Assembly: GCA_004322005.1 (NCBI GenBank)
Contig: SCRF01000096.1
Coordinates: forward strand, 1 to 59,909
Reading direction: 5' to 3'
DNA length: 59,909 bases
From: Rhodanobacter sp.
GTDB lineage: Bacteria > Pseudomonadota > Gammaproteobacteria > Xanthomonadales > Rhodanobacteraceae
In this document: positions 22,193 to 32,000 of the stretch, piece by piece
Layout of the letters: each line of letters starts with the position of its first letter
Position numbering within the stretch: the first letter of the stretch is position 1
The notes under the pieces: model-generated
Seen by the model: only the letters and a program-made list of their open reading frames with translations
Told to the model about the DNA's origin: nothing
Databases searched by the model: none
Position numbers and translations under genes: made by a program

Positions 22193-22207
22193 AACCAGGA
22201 CCCCTTG

Positions 22208-23452
22208 ATGAACACAGCAGCCAGCACGCCCACGGTCTTCGACGTCCAGCGCATCCGCGCGGATTTCCCGCTGCTGTCGCGCACCGTGCACGGCAAGCCG
22301 CTGGTGTATTTCGACAACGCCAACACCAGTCAGAAACCGCTTTCGGTGATCGAGGCGATGAATGCCCATTACCGCGAACACAACGCCAACGTGGCGCGTG
22401 CGGTGCATCAGCTCGGCGAGGAGGCGACCGCAGCCTTCGAGGGGGCACGCGACAAGCTCGCGCATTTCATCAACGCGCCTTCGCGCGACGAGCTGATCCT
22501 GACTTCCGGCACCACCCAGTCGATCAATCTGGTTGCCTACAGCTACGCTTTGCCGAAGCTCAAGCCCGGCGACGCGATCCTGACCACGGTGATGGAGCAC
22601 CATGCCAACATCGTGCCGTGGCAACTGGTCGCCGCGCGCAGCGGCGCCACGGTCAAGGCTGCGCCGATCGACCAGCACGGCGAACTGATCGTCGAGGCGT
22701 TCGTGGCCATGCTGACGCCGGAGGTGAAGCTGGCCTGCGTCACCCACGTCTCCAATGTGCTGGGCACGGTCAACCCGGTGCGCGAGATCGCGCGCGAATG
22801 CAAGAAGCGCGGTATCCCGCTGCTGGTCGATGGTTCGCAGGCACTGCCGCACCAGCCGGTCGACGTGCAGGCGCTGGGTTGCGATTTCTACGCCTTCACC
22901 GGGCACAAGATGCTTGCGCCGACCGGTACCGGCGCGCTGTGGGCGAAGCGCGAGCACCTGGAGGCGATGCCGCCGTTCTTCGGCGGCGGCGAGATGATCC
23001 ACGAAGTGCGTTTCAGCGGCACCACCTTCGCCGCGCCGCCGCACAAGTTCGAAGCCGGCACGCCGAACATCGCCGGCTTCGTCGGGTTGAGCGCGGCGCT
23101 CGATTACTACCGGTCGATCGGCTTCGAGGCGATCCGCGCGTGGGAGCAGCGATTGCTCAGCTATGCCAGCGCGCGACTGCACGAGGTTCCGGGCCTGCGG
23201 ATTTTCGGCGAGGCAGCCGGGAAGGAGGCGGTGATCTCGTTCCTGCTCGAAGGGGCCCAGGCCAGCGACATGGCCACCCTGCTCGACCTGCAGGGGGTCG
23301 CCGTGCGCTCCGGTCATCACTGCGCGCACCCGCTGATGCAGTTCTACGGCGTGCCCGCCACGTTGCGAGCCTCGCTGGCGTTCTACAACACCATCGAGGA
23401 GATCGACGAGTTCATCGTCGCCCTGCTCAAGGTGCGCAAGCTGCTGATGTAG
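22208..23452 (+). CDS. sufS: Cysteine desulfurase SufS
   Basis: SufS removes sulfur from cysteine as an enzyme persulfide for cluster assembly. The 414-residue group II (NifS-type class V) enzyme has PLP lysine K234 in TGHKMLAP, the aspartate in LLVDGSQA and the catalytic Cys372 in VRSGHHCAHPLM. The ATG has AGGA eight to eleven bases upstream; this site lies in the right copy of the MITE target duplication. No sufE, sufU or sufA is present in the window, so the sulfur acceptor must be encoded elsewhere. After it comes a REP cluster and a different transcription unit. Confidence 0.96.
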   Translation: MNTAASTPTVFDVQRIRADFPLLSRTVHGKPLVYFDNANTSQKPLSVIEAMNAHYREHNANVARAVHQLGEEATAAFEGARDKLAHFINAPSRDELILTSGTTQSINLVAYSYALPKLKPGDAILTTVMEHHANIVPWQLVAARSGATVKAAPIDQHGELIVEAFVAMLTPEVKLACVTHVSNVLGTVNPVREIARECKKRGIPLLVDGSQALPHQPVDVQALGCDFYAFTGHKMLAPTGTGALWAKREHLEAMPPFFGGGEMIHEVRFSGTTFAAPPHKFEAGTPNIAGFVGLSAALDYYRSIGFEAIRAWEQRLLSYASARLHEVPGLRIFGEAAGKEAVISFLLEGAQASDMATLLDLQGVAVRSGHHCAHPLMQFYGVPATLRASLAFYNTIEEIDEFIVALLKVRKLLM

Positions 23453-23512
23453 GCGGCCTGCTCCCGCGATAGGGTGAGCACTGCCCGCTGGCTTCTATCA
23501 TGACGCAAAGCG

Positions 23513-23665
23513 GTAGGAGCCCACCCTGTGGGCGTAGGAGCCCACCCTGTGGGCGAAAGCTCCTCGCCGATTCCCGGGAAAAGGCATCGCGCACAGGGTG
23601 CGCTCCTACGCGATGGCTTCGTACCCAATCCCCACCGGGTGATCGCGCACAGGGTGCGCTCCTAC
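23513..23665. repeat. REP cluster after sufS
   Basis: Two direct GTAGGAGCCCACCCTGTGGGCG arms are followed by two inverse arms of the GCGCACAGGGTGCGCTCCTAC variety (ending 23610 and 23665). Arms of two sequence subtypes are thus mixed in one cluster. It lies between sufS and the acyltransferase gene. Confidence 0.88.
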
Positions 23666-23729
23666 CTGTTCCCAGCGGTGCGTGCGGCGCGCTACTCTGG
23701 TGCGACTTTTTCGGCGCATGGTTCCATCA

Positions 23730-24608
23730 ATGCTTGTTTCGCTCCCCGGATTCATCCGGATTCCACTGGCGATGTTGTTGCTGTTCGTCAGCACCACGCT
23801 GCATGTACTGGTGTTGTTCGTGTTCACCCTGTTCAAACTGATCGCGCCGATCCGCGCACTGCGCGACGGCTGTTCCCGCGTGCTGGTGAAGATCGCGGAA
23901 AGCTGGATCGCGGTGAACAGCGCGCTGTTCAAGGTGTTCACCCGCACGCGCTGGCAGGTCGAGGGCCTCGATGGTTTGCGCCGCGACGGCAACTACCTGG
24001 TGCTGTGCAATCACCAGAGCTGGGTGGACATCCCGGTATTGCAGAAGATCTTCAACCGGCGCATCCCGTTCCTGCGTTTTTTCCTGAAGAGCCAGCTGAT
24101 CTGGGTACCGCTGCTGGGGCCGGCATGGTGGGCGCTGGATTTTCCCTTCATGAAACGCTACTCGAAGGAAACCCTGGCGCGCCACCCCGAGCTGCAGGGC
24201 AAGGATCGCCGGTCCACGCGCAAGGCCTGCGAAAAATTCAGCCACATGCCGGTGTCGGTGATGAACTTCGTCGAGGGCACCCGCTTCACCCAGGCCAAGC
24301 ACGACGCCCAGTCCTCGCCCTTTCGGTACCTGCTGCGGCCCAAGGCCGGCGGCGTGTCGTTCGTGCTCGATGCGATGGGCCAGGGCCTGCACGCCATCCT
24401 CGATGTCACCATCGTTTACCCGCAGGGTTCCGTTACCATGATGGACCTCATTGCCGGGCGGGTCCGCGACATTCACGTGCATCTGTGCGAATTGCCGATC
24501 GACGCGGTGCTGCGCGGTAACGGCAAAAGCGACAAGCCGTTTCGCGAGCGCATGAATGCACTGTGGCGCGAGAAAGACCAGCGTATCGAGCACATGCGCC
24601 ATTCCTGA
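23730..24608 (+). CDS. Membrane acyltransferase, YihG/PlsC-like
   Basis: This 292-residue protein transfers acyl groups to a lysophospholipid-type acceptor. It has N-terminal membrane segments (residues 5-35, IPLAMLLLFVSTTLHVLVLFVF), the catalytic NHQSWVD motif (HX4D), and block II/III FVEGTRFT and ILDVTIVYP. Similarity is closest to the YihG-type branch, which favours polyunsaturated or unusual chains in E. coli work. Two starts are possible, ATG 23718 and 23730; neither has a strong ribosome-binding site. The next gene (phosphatase) starts 21 bases downstream, so they may be co-transcribed. Confidence 0.88.
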   Translation: MLVSLPGFIRIPLAMLLLFVSTTLHVLVLFVFTLFKLIAPIRALRDGCSRVLVKIAESWIAVNSALFKVFTRTRWQVEGLDGLRRDGNYLVLCNHQSWVDIPVLQKIFNRRIPFLRFFLKSQLIWVPLLGPAWWALDFPFMKRYSKETLARHPELQGKDRRSTRKACEKFSHMPVSVMNFVEGTRFTQAKHDAQSSPFRYLLRPKAGGVSFVLDAMGQGLHAILDVTIVYPQGSVTMMDLIAGRVRDIHVHLCELPIDAVLRGNGKSDKPFRERMNALWREKDQRIEHMRHS

Positions 24609-24629
24609 GAAGGGGAGCGAGTGGGGACC

Positions 24630-25472
24630 ATGGACAAGCAGATCGACTTCAGCGCGGTGCCGCTAGCTGCCGCCGGGCGCGCGCGTGGTGGGCGCGCGAC
24701 GCAGCAGGATGAGCTGGTCTGCCTGCATGATCCGGCCGCGGATGCGCGGCTGCTGGTTCTGGCCGACGGCATGGGCGGCGATGGCGCCGGCGAGCTGGCC
24801 GCCGCGGGTGTGGTCCACGTGGCCCGCCAACTGTGGGAACAAGGTCGGTGGCGCGAGCAGCCCGGAGCGCTGTTTCTCGAAACCCTGTGTCAGGAGGCGC
24901 ACGCCGAGCTGCGCCGTCGCGGCCGCGGGCTGGCCAGTGGCGAGCCGCATTCCACGGTGGTGGCCCTGCTGCTCAGGGACGATCGCGCCTGCTGGGTGCA
25001 CGTGGGCGACAGCCGCCTGTATCATTTCCAGGGACGGCGCTGCCTGGGTTGCACCGAGGACCACAGCCTGGCGCAGCTCAAGCTGCGTCGCGGCGAACTG
25101 AGCGCCGACAAGCTGGCCACCGACCCCGACCAGCACCGGTTGCTGCGCGGGCTGGGCGGACCGCAGCCGCCAATGGTCGATCACGGGGGTGCCATGTTGC
25201 GTCCGGGACAAGCCTTTGCGCTGTGCAGCGATGGCGTGTGGGAGCATCTGGCCATGCACGAACTGGGGCGCTTGTCGCGCCGTCGCGACCAGCGCGGTGC
25301 CTTGCACGAAGCGCTGAGTCTGGCCGTGGAGCGTGGTGGCAAGGACGGCGACAACGTCGCCCTGATTTTCGCCCGGGTTGGCCGGGAAGGCGGGTTGCGG
25401 CGCAGCGCCGGAAGGCTCTGGTCGGCATTGTCCAGCGGCTCGGCCGGTCGCCGCGGCGATGCGACGGGTTGA
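24630..25472 (+). CDS. PP2C-family serine/threonine phosphatase
   Basis: This 280-residue soluble protein phosphatase is of the PPM/PP2C type. Metal-binding and core motifs are present: TQQDE, LADGMGGDGAGE, HVGDSRLYHF, TEDHSL, ALCSDGVWEHL and GDNVALI. A GTG at 24621 would add three residues and has GGAG only three bases away, so ATG 24630 is preferred but not certain. It is the first of four genes (phosphatase, LysM/TPR lipoprotein, kinase, FHA protein) that together look like a phospho-signalling unit; kinase and FHA genes are convergent to it. Confidence 0.9.
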   Translation: MDKQIDFSAVPLAAAGRARGGRATQQDELVCLHDPAADARLLVLADGMGGDGAGELAAAGVVHVARQLWEQGRWREQPGALFLETLCQEAHAELRRRGRGLASGEPHSTVVALLLRDDRACWVHVGDSRLYHFQGRRCLGCTEDHSLAQLKLRRGELSADKLATDPDQHRLLRGLGGPQPPMVDHGGAMLRPGQAFALCSDGVWEHLAMHELGRLSRRRDQRGALHEALSLAVERGGKDGDNVALIFARVGREGGLRRSAGRLWSALSSGSAGRRGDATG

Positions 25473-25518
25473 CGAACAGTTACGGGAACAACGACGACAC
25501 ATGGCATCGAGACACCGC

Positions 25519-26439
25519 ATGAAGGATCACGGCAAACGGCTCCGGCAGGCTTTGCTGATCGCACTCCCGTTGACGGCGCTGGGCGTGACCGGCTGTGCGC
25601 AGTTCAATGCGCTGAAGGCGAAGGTCGGCGCAACCAGCCCGTCGGTCGTGGTCACGCCGCCCGCGGCGGCACCCGCCGGTCCGGAAAATCCGCAAGAGCC
25701 CTCGTTCACCTCGATCGTCAACGACGAGCTTCAGCTGGGCCACTACGCCGAAGGCGAAAGCGCACTGAGACGGTATTTGAAGCAGCACCCGGGCGACCGG
25801 CCGGCGCAGGCGATGCTGCGCCAGCTCACGGCCGATCCCCGGCAGATGCTCGGCGCCCCGTCGAGCACGCACGTGGTGCAGGCGGGCGATTCCTACAGCA
25901 GCCTGGCGGCGCGCTATCTCGGCGATCCGGGCCTGTTTCTGATACTGGCCCGCTACAACGGCTCGACCAACCCTTCGGTATTGCGCCTCGGCGAGACGGT
26001 GCGCCTGCCGCTGTCCGCAAAACGCCTGTCGATGGCGCCGGACGCGGCTGCGTCCGGTGCAGACTCGGGCGAGTCCGGCGCGGTAGCCGGAACGGCCACG
26101 CCGCCCGTTGCGGAATCGGCAGCGGTGAAGGCGCGGCGGCTGCAGAAGGAAAGCCTGGCCCTGCTCGACCAGGGCCACAAGAACCAGGCGCTGGCCCGCC
26201 TTGACCAGGCCCTGCTCATCGACCCGCAGCTCAAGCCGACCGGAACCGGAGCGGCGGCGCTGCGCCGGCAGTTGCTGGCCACCTACCACGAACGCGCGAT
26301 CGTGCTGTACCGCGACCAGCACCTGGATCGGGCCATCGCACTGTGGGATCGCGTGCTGGCGATCGATCCGGACTACGAACCGGCCGTGATTTACCGGGCG
26401 CGTGCGCTCGATCTCAAGCATCGCCTCAAGCAGTTCTGA
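25519..26439 (+). CDS. Lipoprotein with LysM-like and TPR regions
   Basis: The 306-residue protein has a lipoprotein signal peptide with lipobox VTGC (Cys26), so it should be anchored in a membrane facing the periplasm. Residues 60-110 look like a tetratricopeptide-type helix pair (DELQLGHYAEGESALRRYLKQHPGD). Residues 118-165 form a LysM-like domain (HVVQAGDSYSSLAARYLGD to LGETVRLP). After an Ala/Gly/Ser-rich linker, residues 205-300 hold further TPR-like repeats. LysM suggests peptidoglycan binding. Lying between the phosphatase and the kinase, it may present a cell-wall signal to the kinase; that is inference. A start at ATG 25501 would add six residues. Confidence 0.8.
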   Translation: MKDHGKRLRQALLIALPLTALGVTGCAQFNALKAKVGATSPSVVVTPPAAAPAGPENPQEPSFTSIVNDELQLGHYAEGESALRRYLKQHPGDRPAQAMLRQLTADPRQMLGAPSSTHVVQAGDSYSSLAARYLGDPGLFLILARYNGSTNPSVLRLGETVRLPLSAKRLSMAPDAAASGADSGESGAVAGTATPPVAESAAVKARRLQKESLALLDQGHKNQALARLDQALLIDPQLKPTGTGAAALRRQLLATYHERAIVLYRDQHLDRAIALWDRVLAIDPDYEPAVIYRARALDLKHRLKQF

Positions 26440-26464
26440 CTTTCGCCCACCTGGCGCAACGCCC

Positions 26465-26636
26465 GTAGGAGCCCACCCTGTGGGCGAAAGCGCCCCACCG
26501 ACGTCCGACAAAGGCATCGCGCGCAAGCGCGCTCCGACGACAGGCAGGCCCGTCCCGTAGGAGCGCGCTTGCGCGCGATGCTCTTCGCCGACGCCTGGGC
26601 AAAAGCAAAGGCATCGCGCACAGGGTGCGCTCCTAC
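26465..26636. repeat. REP cluster between convergent lipoprotein and kinase genes
   Basis: Four arms of at least three subtypes are present: GGAGCCCACCCTGTGGGCGA, the GCGCGCAAGCGCGCTCC type in both orientations, and a terminal inverse GCACAGGGTGCGCTCCTAC arm. It fills the gap where two convergent transcripts meet, and could act as a bidirectional terminator. Confidence 0.88.
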
Positions 26637-26663
26637 GCCAGGTAGCGTGCGGATCGTGCGCCG

Positions 26664-28382
26664 CTAGACCGCGTCGCCTTCGACGCCAGGCGCAGGCACG
26701 ATCTGCGTCGGTTGCGTGGGATCGGCTGCGGCCGTGGTCGCGGGTGCGTTTCCCCCCGGTGGGCGCTGCCGGTTTTGCAGTGCGCCGTTCATCAGGTTGA
26801 AGGCGGCGAACAGGCGGCCCAGTTCATCGCGGCGAACCAGCCGGATGCGGTACTGGAAGTCGCCGCGCGCCACCCGCAGCAGCGCATCGCCAAGCAGGTC
26901 CAGCAGGATCAGCAACCGTCGGAACAACCAGTAGGCGGCGCCGACGACGGCAAGCAGCGTCACCAGCAGCACGCCGGCGATCACCCACAACGTGGTCCGC
27001 TGGGCCGCGCGCAGCGGCGCGTCACTGACCCCGAGGCGCAGGTCGCCGATCGTTTTCGTCTGGTAGCGGATGGGCACGTCGAACAACAGCATCTCGCCCT
27101 GCATCTCGCCATGTCCAGGGCCGCTGGCGATGCGGCTGCGATAGCTCTCGATGCCGTCCGCGCGCGACAGGTATTTCTGCCCGGTCGGCGCGGTCAGTTG
27201 CTGATCGACCTCTTGCGGCTGGCTGCTGGCGATGATGTCGCCATGCCGATCGGCGATCGCCAGATAGTGGATCTGCTGGTTGCGCGAGATGTCCCCGACC
27301 AGCGCCCGCGTGGCGGCGCGATCGCCCAGCAGCAGGTTTTCGGCCGATTCGCTGGCCACCATGCGCCCCAGCGACCGGCCGTAATCCAGAGCCAGACCGG
27401 TCACCGCGGCGTTCTGTTTGGCGTATATCGCGGCCAGTCCCGACAGCAGCACGAGGCTGAGGACGGCACCCAGGATACCGGCCCAGCGCAGGCGCAGCGA
27501 GATGATCCGGGTGGTCAGCGGTTTCTCGTGCAGGTTCTCGTATTCGCGACGCGCCAGGCGCAGATCGTCGATGACCTCCGCGCCACGCTGATAGCGGGCC
27601 TCGGCCGCGGGTTCGAGCAAGGCGCGCACGATGCCGAGCAAGATCGACGGCGTGGACGGGTCGCGCGGCACGATCGGCGGACGCGGCAAGCGCTTGCGCT
27701 CCTTGATCAGGCGCTGCATGTCGCCGGTTTCCGGCCAGGGCAGCTTGCCGGTGACCAGCCAATACAGCACCACGCCCAGCGAAAACAGATCGCTGCGCGC
27801 GTCCATCGGCTCGCCGCGCAATCGCTCCAGGGCCATGTAGGCCGGCGTGCCGCCGATCTCCGCCGGCGAGTCGCCCGCATGGCCTTGTGTCCGGCGCCGT
27901 TCGGCGATGCCGAAATCGCTAACCTTGGCGGAATGCCAGCCATCGGCAAGCATGATGTTCTCGGGCTTGATGTCGTGATGCACGACACCCTGTGCGTGTG
28001 CATAGTCGAGGGCGCCGGCGAGCTGGCTGGCCAGCTCGAGAATTACCGGCAGCGAGGGCAGCCCCTCGCGGCTGACCCGGCTGGCGAGGGTTTCGCCCGA
28101 GAGTCGCTCCATCGCGATGTACGAGCGGCCGTCGTCGGTTTCCCCGGCATCGAAGATCGTGACGATGTGGGGATGGGTCAGATGCCCGGCCGCACGCGCC
28201 TCGACCAGAAAGCGGCGACGGTAGGTCGGGTCGGCAGCCACTTCCCGGTGCAGGCACTTGATCGCCACTTGCCGCTCGATGTCCGGGTCGAATCCAGCGT
28301 AGACGACCGCCATCGCACCCGCGCCGAGGATGCCCTCGATGCGATAGCGGCCGACCTGCGCTGGAATGGCAGCCTCGTTCAT
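26664..28382 (-). CDS. Transmembrane Ser/Thr kinase with extracytoplasmic sensor and HAMP
   Basis: This 572-residue protein has a Hanks-type kinase domain at residues 12-280: glycine loop LGAGAMAVVY, K42 in AIKCL, catalytic loop VVHHDIKPEN, DFGIA and GTPAYMALE. A membrane segment (299-320), an extracytoplasmic domain of about 140 residues with PAS/CACHE-like features (YLAIADRHGDIIASS), a second segment (465-487) and a HAMP domain (488-540) follow. Two motif changes stand out: HRD is HHD (H136) and APE is ALE (L185). Lys, Asp and DFG are intact, so activity is likely but regulation may differ from RD kinases. Sensor plus HAMP after a kinase domain is uncommon; HAMP usually precedes the output domain. 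Confidence 0.92.
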   Translation of the reverse strand: MNEAAIPAQVGRYRIEGILGAGAMAVVYAGFDPDIERQVAIKCLHREVAADPTYRRRFLVEARAAGHLTHPHIVTIFDAGETDDGRSYIAMERLSGETLASRVSREGLPSLPVILELASQLAGALDYAHAQGVVHHDIKPENIMLADGWHSAKVSDFGIAERRRTQGHAGDSPAEIGGTPAYMALERLRGEPMDARSDLFSLGVVLYWLVTGKLPWPETGDMQRLIKERKRLPRPPIVPRDPSTPSILLGIVRALLEPAAEARYQRGAEVIDDLRLARREYENLHEKPLTTRIISLRLRWAGILGAVLSLVLLSGLAAIYAKQNAAVTGLALDYGRSLGRMVASESAENLLLGDRAATRALVGDISRNQQIHYLAIADRHGDIIASSQPQEVDQQLTAPTGQKYLSRADGIESYRSRIASGPGHGEMQGEMLLFDVPIRYQTKTIGDLRLGVSDAPLRAAQRTTLWVIAGVLLVTLLAVVGAAYWLFRRLLILLDLLGDALLRVARGDFQYRIRLVRRDELGRLFAAFNLMNGALQNRQRPPGGNAPATTAAADPTQPTQIVPAPGVEGDAV

Positions 28383-28392
28383 GGCACCGCGG

Positions 28393-28920
28393 TCAGGCGA
28401 CCCGCCACCAGGCCAGGGCGCCCAGTGCGACCAGCACCAGCAGTCCGATGAAGATCCGGCGCCGGCGCGCAGGCGCGGGCGCGTCGTGCTCGCGGGTCAG
28501 GAAAACCAGCGCGGCCTGTCCCAGCCGGATGCGGTCGCCATGCTTCAGGGTCGTCTCATGGATGCGCTTGTCGTTGACGAACGTGCCGTTGGTGGACAGC
28601 GTGTTCATGATGACGTAGTGGCCCTGGTGGTTGATGATCCAGGCGTGGGAAGCGGACACGCTCGGGTGGTTGACGACGATGTCGTTGTCGTCGCGCCGGC
28701 CGATGGTCTGCCGGCCGGTGCGCAGGACGAAGCGCCGGCCGGCTAGCCCCGCGCTGCTGCCCTCGAGCACCGGCTCGCGCACGCTGGCCCGGCCGGTGGT
28801 GCCAGCCTCGGCTTCGCCGGCGTACTGGCGCAATTTCTCAACAGCAAACAGCCGGGTCCCCTGCGGTCCGGAAGAACGTCCGCCGGCCAGCTGGGACGGT
28901 GTTTGACCGCGGTTTTTCAT
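28393..28920 (-). CDS. FHA-domain protein with C-terminal membrane anchor
   Basis: The 175-residue protein has an FHA phosphothreonine-binding domain at residues 62-142 with the conserved residues in TIGRRDDNDIVV, SVSASHAWI and STNGTFVN. A basic stretch RRRR and one membrane segment (156-172) end the protein, so the FHA domain faces the cytoplasm. The start at 28920 is favoured over an ATG eight codons upstream, which lacks a ribosome-binding site. It is transcribed just before the kinase gene, with nine untranslated bases between stop and start. It probably docks the autophosphorylated kinase or its targets at the membrane. Confidence 0.9.
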   Translation of the reverse strand: MKNRGQTPSQLAGGRSSGPQGTRLFAVEKLRQYAGEAEAGTTGRASVREPVLEGSSAGLAGRRFVLRTGRQTIGRRDDNDIVVNHPSVSASHAWIINHQGHYVIMNTLSTNGTFVNDKRIHETTLKHGDRIRLGQAALVFLTREHDAPAPARRRRIFIGLLVLVALGALAWWRVA

Positions 28921-28991
28921 GGAACGGAACGCCTCGCGCTGCACATCGGTGCAACACTATAACCAACTCCCCGGCCGTGCGGACACGGGCA

Positions 28992-29020
28992 GTGAACCGC
29001 ATCCCATCGATGCGGTTCAC
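28992..29020. terminator. Hairpin after the efflux operon
   Basis: Perfect 11-base arms GTGAACCGCAT and ATGCGGTTCAC enclose seven bases, 10 bases past the stop of the RND gene on the minus strand. No T-run follows, so it is a stem-loop of probable terminator function. Confidence 0.55.
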
Positions 29021-29030
29021 GCGAGTTGAC

Positions 29031-32000
29031 TCATTGGGCATCAACGCCCGAAAAACGCAACCAGCGTCCCGCCAGCATCGGCAGCACCAGCAGGTTCAGT
29101 GCGGTCGAGGTGAGCAGACCGCCCAGGATCACCGCGGCCATCGGTCCCTCGATCTCGTTGCCGGGGGCGCCGGCGGTGAGTGCCAGCGGCGCCAGGCCGA
29201 GGGCGGTGACCAGGGCCGTCATCAGGATCGGCACCAGCCGCTCGGCGGCACCGCGTTGCACCGTCTGCAGGTTCCACGGCGCGCCCTCGACCTCGACCAG
29301 GTGCCGGTAGTGCGATACCAGCATGATCGAGTTGCGCACGCTGATGCCGAACAGGGTGACGAAGCCGACCAGCCCGCCGAGCGTCAAGGTGCCACCCATC
29401 AGCAGCACCACCAGCACGCCGCCGACCAGGGCAAACGGCAGGTTCAGCAGTACCAGGGTCACCGTGCGCATGCGGCGCAAGGCGAGAAACAGCAGGATCA
29501 CCACGCCGGTCGCCGCCAGCGCGCTGTGCATCAGCAATTGATGGGTGGCGGCCGATTGCGCCGCGGCATCGCCGCCGAAGACCGGGTACATGCCCGGCGG
29601 CCATGTCATGTCCTGCGCCAGCGCTTTTTGCGCACGCGCGGTGAATCCACTGGCGTTCGCGCCCTGCAACTGGATCGTGATCGCCTGCACGCGCTGGCCG
29701 CCTTCGTGCAGGATCATGTAGCGCCCCTGGCTCATCGACAGATCGGCCAGATCGGCCAGCGGCCATTGCCGGCCGTCCGGTGCGGCGATCGGCAATTGCC
29801 CGACCGCCGTCGGATCCCGACGCATGGCCGGCGGCAGGATCACCTCGACGTCGAACACCCGGCTGCCGTCGAGCACCTGGCCGACACGCAGTCCGGCGTA
29901 GGCGGTCTGCAGCGTCTGCAGCACGTCGGCCGGTGCGATGCCGTGTTGCGCCAGCACGTCGTTGCGCAGGCGGATCGACAGTTGCGGCTCTCCCTGCGGT
30001 GCCTGTACCTGCACATTCCCGGCACCCGGCAGCTTCGTCAGGATCGCCGCCGCCTGTTGCGCCTTGCGGTCCAGCCGATCGAGATTGTTGCCGTAGATCG
30101 ACAGCACCACCGGCGAGGTATAGCCGGACATCGTCTCGTGGATGCGTTCGGTCAGGAAGGTGTTGACGGAAAAGCCGGCCCCGGCGAAGGCGCTCAGATG
30201 CTGCCGGATCCGGTTGAGTACCTGCTGCTGGCCCGGGCCGGAAAGCGGCTTCAGGTCGACCTCGAATTCAGTCGCGAACGCCGGCGACGGATCGGCGACC
30301 CGCGTGGCCCGGCCGGTGCGTTGCGCCACCGAGCGCACGCCGGGAATGCCGAGCAGCGACCGGCTCACCCGGGCGCCCAGATCCTGCGACGCCTGCAGCG
30401 AGGCACCGGGGGCCAGCCGCATGTGCACGATGTAATGGCCTTCGCGCAACTGCGGCAGAAACTGTCCCTGCAGAAACGGCAGTACCAGCAGCGAGGCCAC
30501 GCACAAGACGGCCACCACCACCGGGACGGCGCGCGGATGGCCTTGCATGCGCGTCAGCACCCGTGCGTAGCGTTGCTTGATCGCCAGCTGGATCCGCGGC
30601 TCGGGCGCATCCCCGGTGCCGCGCAGCAGGACCAGGGTCAGCGCCGGGGTCAAGGTCAGCGCCACCACCAGCGACGCCATGATGGCCGCGATGTAGGCGA
30701 TGCCCAGCGGCGCGAACAGGCTGCCGGCAACCCCCGACAAGGTCAGCACCGGCATGAACACCAGGGCCACGATGAAGGTGGCGTAGACGACGGCGCTGCG
30801 CACTTCCAGCGAAGCGGCCAGCACCACTTGCGCGGCCGGCAGCGGCACGGCTTCGAGGCGGTTCAGCCGCAGCCGGCGCACGATGTTCTCGACATCGATG
30901 ATCGCATCGTCGACCACTTCGCCGATGGCGATCGCCAGTCCGCCCAGGGTCATCGTGTTGAGACCCAGCCCGAAGCGCTCCAGCACCACCACCGCGGTCA
31001 GCAGCGACAGCGGTATCGCCACCGCCGAGATCAGCGCCGCCCGCGCATTGCGCAGGAACAGGAACAGCACCACGATCACCAGCGCCGCACCGATCAGCAG
31101 CGCATCGCGCAGATGGCCGACCGCGGCACTGATGAAGTTGGCGGGCCGGAACAGTGCCGGATACAGCTGCACGTGCTGCGCGGCGAGCGCCGGCTGCAGC
31201 GCACGCAGTTTTTGCTCCAGCGCCTTGGTCACCCGCACGGTATCGGCGCCATACTGCTCGTCGATCACCAGCATCACGCCGGTCTTGCCCATGATCGAGG
31301 CGGCGCCCACCGCTGGTGCCGCACCGTTGCCTACCGTGGCGACATCGCCCAGTCGCAGCACCGCGCCGTCGTGGCTGCGCAGCGTCACCGCGGCGATCTC
31401 GGCCGGCGTGACGGCTGCGCCGGCGGGGGCCAGCACGATGCGCTGGCTGGCGTTCGAGACGAAGCCGGCGCCGGTCTGACCGGTGGCGCGCCTTGCCGCC
31501 GCGATCACGTCCTGGAACGACAGGCCGTAGCGCGCCAGCGCCTGCGGCCGCAGCTGGATCTGCAGCTGACGAAGCGCGCCGCCGAACACGTTCACGTCGG
31601 ACACGCCGGGCACGCCCAGCAATTGCGGTTTCAGCGTCCAGTCGGCCAGCGTACGCAACTGCATCGGGGTCTGCGTGGGCGAGGTCACGCCGATCGTCAG
31701 CACGATGCCGGCCGACGACGACAGCGGCAGCAATACCGGCGGTTTGGCGGCGCCCGGCAGCGCTGCCGCGGTGCGCTGCAATCGCTGGCTGATGGTCTGG
31801 CGGACCCGCGAAAGATCGCTGCCGGCGCGGAAGGTCAGCGTGATCATCGACAGCCCCTGCAGCGACTTGGAGCGCATGTTCACCAGGCCATTGGCGCCCG
31901 ACAGCGCATTCTCGATCGGCTGCGTGATCAGGGTCTCGACCTGCTCCGGCGAGAAGCCGGGCACCTCGGTCTGCACGATCGCCTGCGGCGGGGCAAACTC

